Positions 17,393-26,744 of a stretch of DNA of 64,000 bases are shown here, in pieces. The DNA comes from Pedobacter sp. PLR (lineage in GTDB: Bacteria > Bacteroidota > Bacteroidia > Sphingobacteriales > Sphingobacteriaceae). The notes under the pieces were generated by a model, which worked only from the letters and a program-made list of their open reading frames with translations, was not told where the DNA came from and ran no database searches. The translations under genes were made by a program, and so were the position numbers. Positions within the stretch are counted from its first letter, which is position 1, and every line of letters begins with the position of its first letter. The stretch lies in NCBI RefSeq assembly GCF_026239675.1, contig NZ_JAPIVQ010000001.1, forward strand, positions 186,001 through 250,000, written 5' to 3'.

Positions 17393-18274
17393 ATGCAGTT
17401 ACTTGACGGAAAATTCGCATCAGAGAAAATAAAACTGGAGATCGCAGCTGAAGCTGCTTCTTTCTTAGCAGAGAGTGGCAGAAAACCACACCTGGTTGCA
17501 ATATTGGTGGGAAATGATGGGGGTAGTGAAACCTATGTTGCCAGCAAAATGAAAAACTGTGAAAAGGTAGGTTTTCAATCTTCCCTGATCAGATACGACA
17601 ATTCGGTAACAGAAGCAGAGTTGCTACAAAAGATTGAAGAAATCAATCAGGATGCCGGAGTAGACGGACTAATTGTTCAGTTACCCCTTCCTAAGCACAT
17701 CGATCCTGAAAAAGTAACTGAAACCATTGATTATCGTAAAGACGTAGACGGATTTCATCCGGTTAACCTTGGACGTATGATGAGGAATCTTCCTTGTTTT
17801 ATCCCTGCTACTCCTTATGGCATCATGTTGATGCTTCAGGCTTACGAAATCGATACTACCGGAAAACATTGTGTGGTAGTAGGCAGAAGTAATATCGTTG
17901 GTAGTCCGATGAGTATCCTGATGGCTAGAAACGCTAATCCAGGAAACTGTACGGTAACGTTAACACACAGTAAAACGGCTAACTTAAAAGAGCTGGCTTT
18001 ACAGGCAGATATTATTGTTGCTGCAATTGGTAAAAAGAACTTTGTAACTGCGGATATGGTGAAGCCAGGTGCGATCATCATTGATGTTGGTATCAATAGA
18101 GAAACTTCTACAGAGACCAAATCAGGATTTAAACTGTATGGTGATGTGGATTTTGAAAACGTAGCTCCTAAAGCTTCATGGATCACTCCGGTTCCCGGAG
18201 GTGTAGGTCTGATGACGATTGTAGGCTTGTTGAAAAACACATTAGCTTCTGCAAAGAAAGAAATCTATTCTTAA
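17393..18274 (+). CDS. folD: Methylenetetrahydrofolate dehydrogenase/cyclohydrolase
   Basis: The bifunctional 293-residue enzyme of one-carbon metabolism interconverts 5,10-methylene-THF and 10-formyl-THF with NADP. Signature blocks are [16 protein letters not shown] (catalytic Lys) near residue 44, [14 protein letters not shown] near 92, [11 protein letters not shown] near 118, GRSNIVGSP near 163 and the C-terminal [11 protein letters not shown]. Length is typical. It is cotranscribed with lepA and closed by a strong terminator. Confidence 0.98.
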   Translation: MQLLDGKFASEKIKLEIAAEAASFLAESGRKPHLVAILVGNDGGSETYVASKMKNCEKVGFQSSLIRYDNSVTEAELLQKIEEINQDAGVDGLIVQLPLPKHIDPEKVTETIDYRKDVDGFHPVNLGRMMRNLPCFIPATPYGIMLMLQAYEIDTTGKHCVVVGRSNIVGSPMSILMARNANPGNCTVTLTHSKTANLKELALQADIIVAAIGKKNFVTADMVKPGAIIIDVGINRETSTETKSGFKLYGDVDFENVAPKASWITPVPGGVGLMTIVGLLKNTLASAKKEIYS

Positions 18275-18293
18275 GCAAGATATACCATTACTT

Positions 18294-18332
18294 AAAAAGC
18301 TCTTTAGTTATCTCAACTAAAGAGCTTTTTTA
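18294..18332. terminator. Bidirectional terminator folD / Rieske gene
   Basis: AAAAAGCTCTTTAGTT pairs perfectly with AACTAAAGAGCTTTTT over 16 bp with a short loop, A run left and T run right. The Rieske stop codon (18313-18315) lies inside the hairpin, so the two convergent genes share this element. Confidence 0.9.
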
Positions 18333-18645
18333 TCCAGCTTTCTTTCAGGCCCACATAGATCCCATCGGGTCTTGTTTCTACAGGGTAAGTATCAATATAA
18401 TCCCCCTGTCCTTCTGCCCCTCTTCCGGTTTGCAGGTTATATTCCCAACGGTGTATCGGGCAAATCAGGTACCCATTTTTACAGGTTCCGCCACTCAGTA
18501 TTCCTCCGGCATGCGGACAACTATTCTGAACGACAAAAACATGGCCCTGATGTCTGACCAGACATAATTTCTTGCCATTCACCTTAATCTGTTCTACAAA
18601 GTCTTCCTCAGGAAAGTTACCTTCCAATTTATACCACTTTAGCAT
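18313..18645 (-). CDS. Small Rieske [2Fe-2S] ferredoxin
   Basis: This 110-residue soluble protein is a single Rieske domain. The cluster ligands are visible as Cys43-x-His45 (NSCPHAGG) and Cys62-x-x-His65 (ICPIHRWEYN). There is no membrane segment and no attached oxygenase domain, so it resembles NirD-like or arene-oxygenase ferredoxins that shuttle electrons. No oxygenase or nitrite reductase lies beside it, so the partner is unknown. Its 3' end is embedded in the folD terminator. Confidence 0.88.
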   Translation of the reverse strand: MLKWYKLEGNFPEEDFVEQIKVNGKKLCLVRHQGHVFVVQNSCPHAGGILSGGTCKNGYLICPIHRWEYNLQTGRGAEGQGDYIDTYPVETRPDGIYVGLKESWIKKLFS

Positions 18646-18752
18646 ACGCCATATTTAGATAAATGATTAAAAATGAACCTTCTTTTTTCATAGGTTGGTC
18701 ATATAAATCCGCTCAATATACATATAATCCCATTTCCCGTGATTATTTTATT

Positions 18753-18760
18753 TACCTTTG
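18753..18760 (+). promoter_or_regulatory. queE promoter, -7 box
   Basis: TACCTTTG, exact TAnnTTTG, ends 11 bp before the queE ATG at 18772, leaving a leader of only about 5 nt. Confidence 0.6.
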
Positions 18761-18771
18761 CCGAATAATAT

Positions 18772-19395
18772 ATGGCACACAATATACCAGCAGACGGCAC
18801 ATTACTTCCATTAATGGAAGAGTTTTACACCATACAGGGCGAAGGATTTAACACAGGAAAAGCGGCTTATTTTATCCGTTTAGGAGGCTGCGATGTAGGT
18901 TGCCACTGGTGTGATGTTAAAGAAAGCTGGGATGCAGAATTACATCCGCTAACTTCAGCAGATGATATTGTAGCCAAAGCAGATACCTTTCCGGGTAAAG
19001 CAGTAGTCATCACCGGTGGTGAGCCTTTGATCTATAATCTGGATTATTTAACTCAAAAACTAAAGGAAAAGAACATCCTGACCTTTATTGAGACTTCCGG
19101 AGCTTATCCCCTTTCAGGCACCTGGGATTGGATTTGTCTTTCTCCAAAGAAATTTAAAGCTCCCCGTCCGGACATCACTCCATTCGCCAATGAGTTAAAA
19201 GTCATTGTATTTAACAAGAGTGATTTTGAATGGGCAGAGCAATATGCAGCTACCGTTTCGGACACCTGTAAATTATATCTACAACCAGAATGGTCTAAAT
19301 CTAAGGAAATTACCCCTTTGATTATTGACTATGTGATGGCGAATCCTAAATGGGAAATTTCCTTACAAACACATAAATATTTAAATATCCCTTAA
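18772..19395 (+). CDS. queE: 7-carboxy-7-deazaguanine synthase
   Basis: The 207-residue radical SAM enzyme makes CDG from CPH4 in queuosine/preQ0 synthesis. The cluster motif is CDVGCHWC with Cys40, Cys44 and Cys47, preceded by the substrate-binding EEFYTIQGEGFNTGKAAYFI segment; VVITGGEPL near 80 is the SAM-binding GGE motif. Length fits the Bacteroidota/E. coli QueE type. queC, queD and queF are not in the window. The PorE-like gene starts 36 bp downstream. Confidence 0.95.
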   Translation: MAHNIPADGTLLPLMEEFYTIQGEGFNTGKAAYFIRLGGCDVGCHWCDVKESWDAELHPLTSADDIVAKADTFPGKAVVITGGEPLIYNLDYLTQKLKEKNILTFIETSGAYPLSGTWDWICLSPKKFKAPRPDITPFANELKVIVFNKSDFEWAEQYAATVSDTCKLYLQPEWSKSKEITPLIIDYVMANPKWEISLQTHKYLNIP

Positions 19396-19431
19396 TCACG
19401 AACACAGATTTTTCGCTATATTTAATTCTAA

Positions 19432-21348
19432 ATGATTAACAATAGCGGTTTGAAAAGAATATCTGTTGCGCTTTTGCTGTATTTCCTGATTATTGCCGGT
19501 GTTAAAGCCCAGACTTCTACGGTCAGGAAAGCTATGGCTAGCTTTGAGGAGGCGCAGGTCCATTTAAATGACAATCACTATGTAGAAGCCATTGCGGCTT
19601 TAAAAGAGGCTGTAAAGGCTGATCCGGCATTTCAAAATGCCATTCTCCAGCTGGCAGAGCTCAACAGGAGAATCAAATCTTACGAAGAGGCAAAAGGATA
19701 TTACCGCAAAGCGATTGAACTAAATGCTCAGCCCGAGCCACGTATGTATTACGGACTTGGGGAATGTGAGCTTTTCAGCGGCGACTATCCCAATGCCTTA
19801 CAACATCTCAGCTTATTCATCAGCAAATACCCGGGCAATGACCCTGCTTTCCTCGCCAGAGCAAAAAAATATCAGAAGGATTGTGAGTTTGCCATTGAGG
19901 CAATAAAGACACCGCAGCAATACGAACCGGTTAATCTGGGGCCTCAGATTAACACTGCCTACCGCGATTATTTCCCTGCCATCACTGCCGACAATGAAAC
20001 CTTGATTTTTAGTCGTAATATAGACGGAAACGAAGATTTCTTCCTTTCTAAAAAGGCAAATAACGAATGGGCAACAGCGCTTCCCCTGAGTAGCAAAATC
20101 AATACCCCGCAATTTAATGAAGGTGCACAATCCATCTCACCAGACGGCTTATATTTGTTTTTCACGGGTTGTAACCGTCCAAATGGACTGGGGCGCTGCG
20201 ACATCTACGTGAGTCACAAAGAAGGAAATAACTGGGGAGAACCCTTTAACCTTGGAGCACCGGTAAACAGTGCTTATTGGGAATCTCAGCCTGCCATCAG
20301 TCCGGATGGCAATACCCTTTACTTTGTCAGCAACAGGCCCGGTGGAATCGGTGGGTATGACATCTGGAAATCCAATCTCAACGGAGAAGGCGAATGGTCT
20401 GCGCCTGTTAATCTGGGTCCGGAAATCAACACCCCTTACGACGAAAACACCCCCTTCTTACATGCAGATGGGAAAACACTATACTTTTCTTCGGATGGAT
20501 GGCCGGGAATGGGTAATAAAGACATTTTCATCAGCCGTATGCTGGACAATGGCCATTGGAGCGCTCCTTTAAATATGGGCTACCCCATCAACACCTTTAA
20601 TGAAGAAAGTGGATTGATTGTTAGTCCGAATGGTAGCAGCGCCTTCTTCTCTTCCAACCTGAAAGATGGCTACGGAGATATGGACATCTATCAGTTTAAA
20701 CTACCCGTTGATAAACAACCCCTGCCCGTTACTTATGTAAAAGGAGTAGTTCGCGATAAAGAAAGCCGGAACTTTCTGGATGCCAGAGTGCAAGTCGTTA
20801 ACCTCCTCACTAAAAGCACGGCCTACAACGATTTTACGGCTAAAGAAAACGGCGAATTCCTTGCGGTAATGCCTATAGGTGCCAATTACGCCTTCAATGC
20901 CAGTGCAGATGGCTACCTGTTTTATTCAGAAAACTATGAGCTGGGTCCAGGCAGCAGAACGCAGCCTTTTCTGCTGGAGATTAACCTGGAACGCTTAAAA
21001 CCCGGCAACAACATGGTGTTAAGGAACATCTTTTTTGACACCAATGAATACCGTCTGCTACCTGCATCGGTTACCGAACTGGGCACCTTAATCGAATTGT
21101 TAAAGAATAACCAAACGCTGGAAATAGAAATCCAGGGACATACAGATAATGTAGGAAACGATCTTCAGAATGAGAAACTATCGCTGAATCGTGCTAAAGC
21201 CGTATATGACGAACTGATTGTGCAAAAAATAGATCCTTCCAGATTAACCTTTAAAGGTTATGGCGAAAGTAAACCTATCGCTGGTAATGATACCGAAGAA
21301 AAGCGTAAGCAGAACAGAAGAACTTCCTTCCTGATTACTAAAATCTAA
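19432..21348 (+). CDS. PorE-like TPR/beta-propeller/OmpA envelope protein
   Basis: The 638-residue exported protein has a signal peptide at about 1-26 and four parts: TPR repeats (about 30-150), a PD40/WD40-like beta-propeller with repeated blocks such as SPDGLYLFFTG, SPDGNTLYFVSN and HADGKTLYFSS (about 180-420), a carboxypeptidase-regulatory-like beta domain (about 435-520), and an OmpA C-terminal peptidoglycan-binding domain (EIQGHTDNVGND near 562, SLNRAKAVYDEL, RTSFLITKI at the end). This order is the one described for PorE of the Porphyromonas type IX secretion system. Paralogues with the same plan exist, so a secretion role is inferred, not shown. It may be cotranscribed with queE. Confidence 0.88.
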   Translation: MINNSGLKRISVALLLYFLIIAGVKAQTSTVRKAMASFEEAQVHLNDNHYVEAIAALKEAVKADPAFQNAILQLAELNRRIKSYEEAKGYYRKAIELNAQPEPRMYYGLGECELFSGDYPNALQHLSLFISKYPGNDPAFLARAKKYQKDCEFAIEAIKTPQQYEPVNLGPQINTAYRDYFPAITADNETLIFSRNIDGNEDFFLSKKANNEWATALPLSSKINTPQFNEGAQSISPDGLYLFFTGCNRPNGLGRCDIYVSHKEGNNWGEPFNLGAPVNSAYWESQPAISPDGNTLYFVSNRPGGIGGYDIWKSNLNGEGEWSAPVNLGPEINTPYDENTPFLHADGKTLYFSSDGWPGMGNKDIFISRMLDNGHWSAPLNMGYPINTFNEESGLIVSPNGSSAFFSSNLKDGYGDMDIYQFKLPVDKQPLPVTYVKGVVRDKESRNFLDARVQVVNLLTKSTAYNDFTAKENGEFLAVMPIGANYAFNASADGYLFYSENYELGPGSRTQPFLLEINLERLKPGNNMVLRNIFFDTNEYRLLPASVTELGTLIELLKNNQTLEIEIQGHTDNVGNDLQNEKLSLNRAKAVYDELIVQKIDPSRLTFKGYGESKPIAGNDTEEKRKQNRRTSFLITKI

Positions 21349-21431
21349 CCTGCATCACAGGCTGAGCGCAAGAACAGGAATGCGAACACTTACAGGAGGA
21401 GGCCTCCCGGATATTACTTTCCCTTATAAAT

Positions 21432-21458
21432 AAAAAAGCGGTTAAATAACCGCTTTTC
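21432..21458. terminator. Terminator PorE-like gene / kdsA
   Basis: AAAAGCGGTTA-AA-TAACCGCTTTT is a perfect 11-bp stem with a 2-nt centre, flanked by A and T runs. The kdsA stop (21442) is inside it, so both convergent genes use it. Confidence 0.88.
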
Positions 21459-22257
21459 TTATTCTAACTAGTTTTACCAGCAAATCTTCCAGTAAATCAA
21501 GGTGTAACATATTCGCGCCATCTGATTTTGCATTTGCAGGATCAGGGTGTGTTTCAATAAACAGACCATCAGCACCTACAGCAATTGCTGCTTTGGCAAT
21601 GGTTTCAATCAATTCCGGTTTACCACCGGTAACACCAGAGCTTTGGTTAGGTTGTTGCAGGGAATGCGTACAATCCATTACTACAGGCACTCCGAAGCTT
21701 TGCATTTCCGGCAACCCACGATAATCAACAATAAGATCCTGATAACCGAAAGTGTTACCACGATCCGTTAAGATTACTTTATTATTTCCTGACTCTACAA
21801 TCTTTTCTACAGCGAATCTCATAGAACCAGCAGATAAAAACTGTCCTTTTTTTACGTTTACAACCTTGCCGGTTTTCGCGGCAGCGATTAGTAAATCGGT
21901 CTGGCGACAAAGAAAAGCCGGGATTTGCAGTACATCCACATATGCGGCAGCCATTGCAGCTTCTGCACTTTCGTGGATATCAGTTACCGTAGGCACATTG
22001 AACGTCTTACCTATCTTTTCTAAAATTTTCAAAGCTTTCTCATCCCCGATTCCGGTAAATGAACCACCTTTAGAGCGGTTGGCTTTACGGTAGGAACCTT
22101 TAAAAATAAAGGGAATCTCTAACTTATCAGTAATCGTGATGATCTTCTCTGCAATGCACATAGCGATATCCTCCCCTTCAATAGCACATGGTCCGGCCAT
22201 TAAAAAGAAATTATTTGATTCCTGGTGTTTTAAATTATCTAGTGGAAAATTGATCAT
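21442..22257 (-). CDS. kdsA: 2-dehydro-3-deoxyphosphooctonate aldolase (Kdo-8-P synthase)
   Basis: The 271-residue TIM-barrel enzyme condenses PEP with arabinose 5-phosphate to Kdo 8-phosphate for lipopolysaccharide. Motifs: AGPCAIEGED near residue 21, the active-site stretch FKGSYRKANRSKG near 53, VTDIHESAEA near 94, QIPAFLCRQTDLL near 111, RGNTFGYQDL near 167 and DCTHSLQQPN near 194. Length is slightly short of E. coli (284) but complete. kdsD, encoding the enzyme supplying arabinose 5-phosphate, is about 2.3 kb away on the other strand. Confidence 0.97.
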   Translation of the reverse strand: MINFPLDNLKHQESNNFFLMAGPCAIEGEDIAMCIAEKIITITDKLEIPFIFKGSYRKANRSKGGSFTGIGDEKALKILEKIGKTFNVPTVTDIHESAEAAMAAAYVDVLQIPAFLCRQTDLLIAAAKTGKVVNVKKGQFLSAGSMRFAVEKIVESGNNKVILTDRGNTFGYQDLIVDYRGLPEMQSFGVPVVMDCTHSLQQPNQSSGVTGGKPELIETIAKAAIAVGADGLFIETHPDPANAKSDGANMLHLDLLEDLLVKLVRIRKAVI

Positions 22258-22291
22258 TTTTGTGGTTGTAATAATTACGTATTGAGACCTG

Positions 22292-24481
22292 TTAATTACC
22301 TAATTCAGACATGAACTTGATGCGCATCAATTGAATCTCTTCGCGGGAATAATCTGCTTCCCCCAATTCTTTCAGTGCTTCATCAATCGAATCATTTTCG
22401 GCAGACTGGAAGTAATCGAATACTTCATCCTGACGATCTTCATCAATCAATTCATCTACGAAATAGTTCAGATTTAGCTTAGTTCCGGAGTTCACGATGG
22501 CCTCAATCTCTTTTAAGATATCAAAATAAGTGATGCCTTTAGATTTAGCGATGTCTTCCAGACTAATCTGTCTGTCTACATTTTGGATAATAGATACTTT
22601 CAGCTGCGATTTATTGGCCTGAGTTTTAATGATCAGGTCTATCGGGCGTTCAATATCATTGTCCTCCACGTATTTTTTAATCAGCTCAATAAATGGGGAA
22701 CCGAACTTCATGGCCTTACCATTTCCAACTCCAGAGATCTGTTTCAGCTCATCCATAGCAATTGGATAATGCGTACACATTTCTTCCAGCGAAGGATCCT
22801 GGAACACCACGAATGGTGGTACATTCTTTTGCTTGGCGATTTTCTTTCTCAGGTCCTTCAGCAGTTGCAACAACTGTGTATCTAAAGTTCCTGATCCATG
22901 TTTCACATCATCTTCGTCATCATCTGCCGCACTTTCTATCGGCTCGTTGAGTACAAATTTAAGGCTATATGGATTTTCGATAAAATCTCTACCGTTATTT
23001 GTCAGCCTTAAAAGGCCATAATTGTCAATATCTTTAGAAAGGAAGTTATTTAATACCGACTGGCGGATTAAGGACTTCCAATAATTTTCTCCTTCAACCA
23101 TTCCTAAACCGAATTCAGGAATCTTACCATGCTCGTAAGCGATAGTCTGAGCTGTTTCTGATCCGGTAAAAATGTTCAGGATATGTGCATCGTCAAATTT
23201 CTCGCCAATACGTTGAATCAACTTCAGTAAAACCAATAGGTTCTCTTCCGCTTCAAAAAGTTTCTTAGGCTTTTTACAGTTGTCGCACATACAGTTACAA
23301 CCTGTTTCATTGAAGTTTTCTCCAAAATAATGCAGGATCTGTTTTCTGCGGCATACACCTGATTCGGCATAGTCGATTACTTCTTTCAGGATCTGTGTAC
23401 CGATTTCACGCTCAGACACTGGTTTATCCTTCATGAATTTCGCCAGCTTATCTACATCTTTCTGTGCATAGAAAGCAATACATACGCCTTCACCGCCATC
23501 TCTTCCAGCTCTACCAGTTTCCTGATAATAGCCTTCCATACTCTTAGGAATATCATGGTGGATTACGAAACGTACATCAGGTTTGTCGATCCCCATCCCA
23601 AAAGCGATGGTTGCTACAATTACCTCTACATCTTCCATCAGGAACTTATCCTGTGTATCTGCACGTACTTTAGGCTCCAGACCGGCATGATAAGGCAAAG
23701 CCTTGATGCCATTCAGATTTAGCGCTTCCGCCACCTCTTCCACCTTTTTACGGCTCAGACAGTAAATGATTCCTGATTTTCCGGTATTGTACTTGATGTA
23801 CCTGATCATTTCCTTGATAACATCTCTTTTCGGGCGGATCTCATAAAATAAGTTTGGCCTGTTAAAAGACGATTTAAACAAGGTTGCATCAGACATCTGT
23901 AGATTCTTAATGATATCCTGTTGTACTTTCGGGGTGGCCGTAGCCGTTAAAGCGATAATCGGGATATCCTCACCCAGCCCGCAGATCACCTGTCTGATTT
24001 TTCGGTATTCAGGACGAAAATCGTGTCCCCATTCCGAAATACAGTGGGCTTCATCAACAGCTACAAAGGAAATCTTGATCAACTTTAAGAATTCAATATT
24101 ATCTGGCTTGGAAAGAGATTCCGGAGCAACGTATAATAATTTAGTTTGCCCGCTCAACAGATCACTTTTTACCTGGGTAATTTCCGCTTTGTTTAAAGAA
24201 GAGTTTAAAAAGTGTGCAATGCTGTCGCTTCCACCAAATGCCCTCAGCTGATCCACCTGATTTTTCATCAGGGCAATCAGGGGCGATATAACAATTGCAG
24301 TACCTTCGCTCATGAGCGCGGGTAACTGATAACATATGGACTTCCCTCCACCTGTAGGCATAATCACAAACGTATTCTTTCCTTCGAGAACATTGGTGAT
24401 GATAGACTCCTGGTCACCTTTAAAATTATCAAAACCAAAAAAGGTTTGCAAGTTATCAAACAACGACTTTTTCACATCCAT
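22292..24481 (-). CDS. recQ: ATP-dependent DNA helicase RecQ
   Basis: The 729-residue superfamily 2 helicase has Walker A MPTGGGKS at 41-48, the DEAH box VDEAHCISEWGHDFRPEY near 140, motif VI QETGRAGRDG near 330, the zinc site CRRKQILHYFGE through CNCMCDNC near 378-402, an RQC winged helix and an HRDC domain near 530-600. The tail beyond the HRDC (about 120 residues, acidic) is longer than in E. coli RecQ (609) and includes a helical SLEDIAKSKGITYFDIL region, as is usual for Bacteroidota. It is divergent from kdsD and upstream of kdsA by 34 bp, so recQ and kdsA may be cotranscribed. Confidence 0.97.
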   Translation of the reverse strand: MDVKKSLFDNLQTFFGFDNFKGDQESIITNVLEGKNTFVIMPTGGGKSICYQLPALMSEGTAIVISPLIALMKNQVDQLRAFGGSDSIAHFLNSSLNKAEITQVKSDLLSGQTKLLYVAPESLSKPDNIEFLKLIKISFVAVDEAHCISEWGHDFRPEYRKIRQVICGLGEDIPIIALTATATPKVQQDIIKNLQMSDATLFKSSFNRPNLFYEIRPKRDVIKEMIRYIKYNTGKSGIIYCLSRKKVEEVAEALNLNGIKALPYHAGLEPKVRADTQDKFLMEDVEVIVATIAFGMGIDKPDVRFVIHHDIPKSMEGYYQETGRAGRDGGEGVCIAFYAQKDVDKLAKFMKDKPVSEREIGTQILKEVIDYAESGVCRRKQILHYFGENFNETGCNCMCDNCKKPKKLFEAEENLLVLLKLIQRIGEKFDDAHILNIFTGSETAQTIAYEHGKIPEFGLGMVEGENYWKSLIRQSVLNNFLSKDIDNYGLLRLTNNGRDFIENPYSLKFVLNEPIESAADDDEDDVKHGSGTLDTQLLQLLKDLRKKIAKQKNVPPFVVFQDPSLEEMCTHYPIAMDELKQISGVGNGKAMKFGSPFIELIKKYVEDNDIERPIDLIIKTQANKSQLKVSIIQNVDRQISLEDIAKSKGITYFDILKEIEAIVNSGTKLNLNYFVDELIDEDRQDEVFDYFQSAENDSIDEALKELGEADYSREEIQLMRIKFMSELGN

Positions 24482-24525
24482 TACGCGTATAAAATATTCA
24501 GTGCTATATTTACTTCAAAATAACA

Positions 24526-24533
24526 TAATTTTG
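24526..24533 (+). promoter_or_regulatory. kdsD promoter, -7 box
   Basis: TAATTTTG, exact TAnnTTTG, lies 37 bp before the TTG start of kdsD and inside the divergent recQ-kdsD intergenic region. Confidence 0.55.
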
Positions 24534-24570
24534 CACTAATTCAAAGCATCAATATACTAATTAATTCTGT

Positions 24571-25536
24571 TTGAAAAGTAAAAAAGCTATTATCGGGGAC
24601 GCAGTCAACACGTTACAACTGGAAGCTCAATCCATTTTGGGGCTAATTGACCATATAAATGATGATTTTTGCCAGATTATCGACCATATTCTTCAATGTA
24701 ACGGACGTGTTATCGTCACTGGAATCGGCAAAAGCGCCATTATTGCGCAAAAGATAGTGGCAACTTTCAATTCTACGGGCACTCCATCAAGCTTTATGCA
24801 CGCGGCAGATGCGGTACACGGAGACCTTGGAATGATCCAGAAAGACGACATTGTGATCTGTATTTCCAAAAGCGGAAACACGCCGGAGATCAAAGTCCTT
24901 GCTCCTTTACTGAAACAATCGGGGAACCTGATGATTGGAATGGTTGGACAACTCAACTCCGATCTTGCCGTACAGGCGGACCTGATTCTGAATACTACCG
25001 TAGCCAAAGAAGCTTGTCCGCATAACCTGGCACCTACCACCAGCACTACTGCGCAATTGGCAATGGGTGATGCCCTCGCCATTTGTCTGCTGAATGCAAG
25101 AAATTTCAATGAAGAAGATTTCGGCAGGTACCATCCCGGAGGCGCATTGGGAAAACGACTTTATTTAAAATCCGGCGATATCGCCCTGAAAAACCAAAAA
25201 CCATCCATTCCACCAACGGCTTCGGTAAAAGATGTCATTATTGAAATTAGTCAAAACCGTTTAGGCGCAGTGGTTGTTATTGAGGCGGATACGATTTTAG
25301 GAATCATTACTGACGGAGATATCAGGAGAATGTTAGAAAAACATACTAATTTAGCCGATATTAAAGCAAGTGATCTCATGAATCCTCATCCTAAAAAAAT
25401 TGAAAAAGATCTTTTAGCCATCAATGCACTGGAAATGATTAAGGAGAATAACATCACTCAATTATTAGTGACAGATGGCGGAGCGTACTTTGGGATGATC
25501 CATTTACATGACCTTCTACAGGAAGGCATAATTTAA
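24571..25536 (+). CDS. kdsD: Arabinose 5-phosphate isomerase (KpsF/GutQ type)
   Basis: The 321-residue protein has an N-terminal SIS sugar-isomerase domain (about 25-190: GRVIVTGIGKSAIIAQK, STGTPSSFMHAADAVHGD, SKSGNTPEI) and two C-terminal CBS domains (about 205-260 and 270-321). It converts ribulose 5-phosphate to arabinose 5-phosphate, the first step to Kdo, matching kdsA nearby. The frame opens with TTG at 24571; no ATG lies in frame before the conserved region, so a TTG start is likely. manC begins 15 bp downstream, which indicates an operon for envelope sugar precursors. Confidence 0.95.
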   Translation: MKSKKAIIGDAVNTLQLEAQSILGLIDHINDDFCQIIDHILQCNGRVIVTGIGKSAIIAQKIVATFNSTGTPSSFMHAADAVHGDLGMIQKDDIVICISKSGNTPEIKVLAPLLKQSGNLMIGMVGQLNSDLAVQADLILNTTVAKEACPHNLAPTTSTTAQLAMGDALAICLLNARNFNEEDFGRYHPGGALGKRLYLKSGDIALKNQKPSIPPTASVKDVIIEISQNRLGAVVVIEADTILGIITDGDIRRMLEKHTNLADIKASDLMNPHPKKIEKDLLAINALEMIKENNITQLLVTDGGAYFGMIHLHDLLQEGII

Positions 25537-25551
25537 TACTTTCGATTTAGC

Positions 25552-26643
25552 ATGAATAAAAATAATTACGCGTTAATAATGGCCGGTGGCGTTGGCAGTA
25601 GATTCTGGCCTGTCAGCAGAACAGAATTCCCAAAGCAGTTTATCGACTTCTTCGGAATCGGTAAAACCCTGATTCAAAGTACATATGAGCGTTTTTTAAA
25701 AGTCTGTCCACCAGAAAATATCTTTGTTGTAACCAACGAGATCTATACAGGTATCGTTAAAGAACAACTTCCGGACCTGCCCGCAAATCAGGTACTTGCG
25801 GAACCAATCATGAGAAATACCGCACCATGCGTTTCTTATGGCTCCATGAAAATTCTGAACCTGAATCCCAACGCAACGATTGTTGTAGCGCCTTCAGATC
25901 ATACCATTACCAATCAGGACGCATTTATCGCTGCAATAGAGCAATCTTTAAAAGCAGCATCAGAAAACGACTGCCTGATTACCTTAGGCATCAAACCGAG
26001 CAGACCTGACACAGGCTATGGCTATATCCAGTATGTAGAAAACACCCTTCCTACCGACGATCAGATCCATAAGGTGAAAATCTTTACGGAGAAACCCAAC
26101 CTGGATCTTGCAAAATCATTTATTCAGAGTGGTGATTTTTTATGGAATGCAGGGATCTTCATCTGGTCGGCCAAATCGATCACTAAAGCTTTCGCCAGAC
26201 ACCTTCCGGACATGCATGACATCTTCCTTCAGGGCAATCCGATATACAACACCGAAAGAGAAGCCAGCTTCATTAGCGACGCTTATCAGCAGTGCACCAA
26301 TATCTCTATAGATTTTGGGATTATGGAAAAAGCAGATAACGTATACGTTCTTCCGGCAGATTTTGGATGGTCAGACCTGGGTACCTGGGCTTCGATCTAC
26401 GAAATTGCAGCACATGATTACGTTGGTAATGCGGTGATTCCGGCAGAAAAAGTAATGATGTATGATTCCTCAAACTGCATGGTCAACGTCCCAAAAGACA
26501 AGCTGGTGATCCTTCAGGGCCTTCACGACTATATTGTAGTCGAGTCTAACAACACCCTCATGATCTGTCCGAGAACAGAAGAACAAAACATTAAACAGAT
26601 TGTTGCCGATGTAAAATCAAAATTCGGCACAAAATATATATAA
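25552..26643 (+). CDS. manC: Mannose-1-phosphate guanylyltransferase
   Basis: The 363-residue nucleotidyltransferase makes GDP-mannose from mannose 1-phosphate and GTP. It has the Rossmann-like signature MAGGVGSRFWPVSR near 10-23, followed by FPKQF, the VVAPSDHTI block near 106, FTEKPNLDLA near 176, WNAGIFIWS near 196 and DFGWSDLGTW near 266. The C-terminal mannose-6-phosphate isomerase domain of bifunctional ManC is missing, so this is the short single-function form common in Bacteroidota. It forms an operon with kdsD and ends in a terminator. Confidence 0.95.
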   Translation: MNKNNYALIMAGGVGSRFWPVSRTEFPKQFIDFFGIGKTLIQSTYERFLKVCPPENIFVVTNEIYTGIVKEQLPDLPANQVLAEPIMRNTAPCVSYGSMKILNLNPNATIVVAPSDHTITNQDAFIAAIEQSLKAASENDCLITLGIKPSRPDTGYGYIQYVENTLPTDDQIHKVKIFTEKPNLDLAKSFIQSGDFLWNAGIFIWSAKSITKAFARHLPDMHDIFLQGNPIYNTEREASFISDAYQQCTNISIDFGIMEKADNVYVLPADFGWSDLGTWASIYEIAAHDYVGNAVIPAEKVMMYDSSNCMVNVPKDKLVILQGLHDYIVVESNNTLMICPRTEEQNIKQIVADVKSKFGTKYI

Positions 26644-26667
26644 TCAGGACTTTACCATTTTACAAGA

Positions 26668-26714
26668 TGCATCCGGATTCTGGCTAAGGCTGAATTCCGG
26701 ATGTATTGTTTTTA
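26668..26714 (+). terminator. Terminator after manC
   Basis: TGCATCCGGATTC pairs with GAATTCCGGATGTA (one bulge, one G-U), followed by TTGTTTTT. It separates the kdsD-manC operon from the Hsp70-like gene. Confidence 0.75.
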
Positions 26715-26744
26715 ACAATTTTTGCCTCCAAATTTATCATTACA

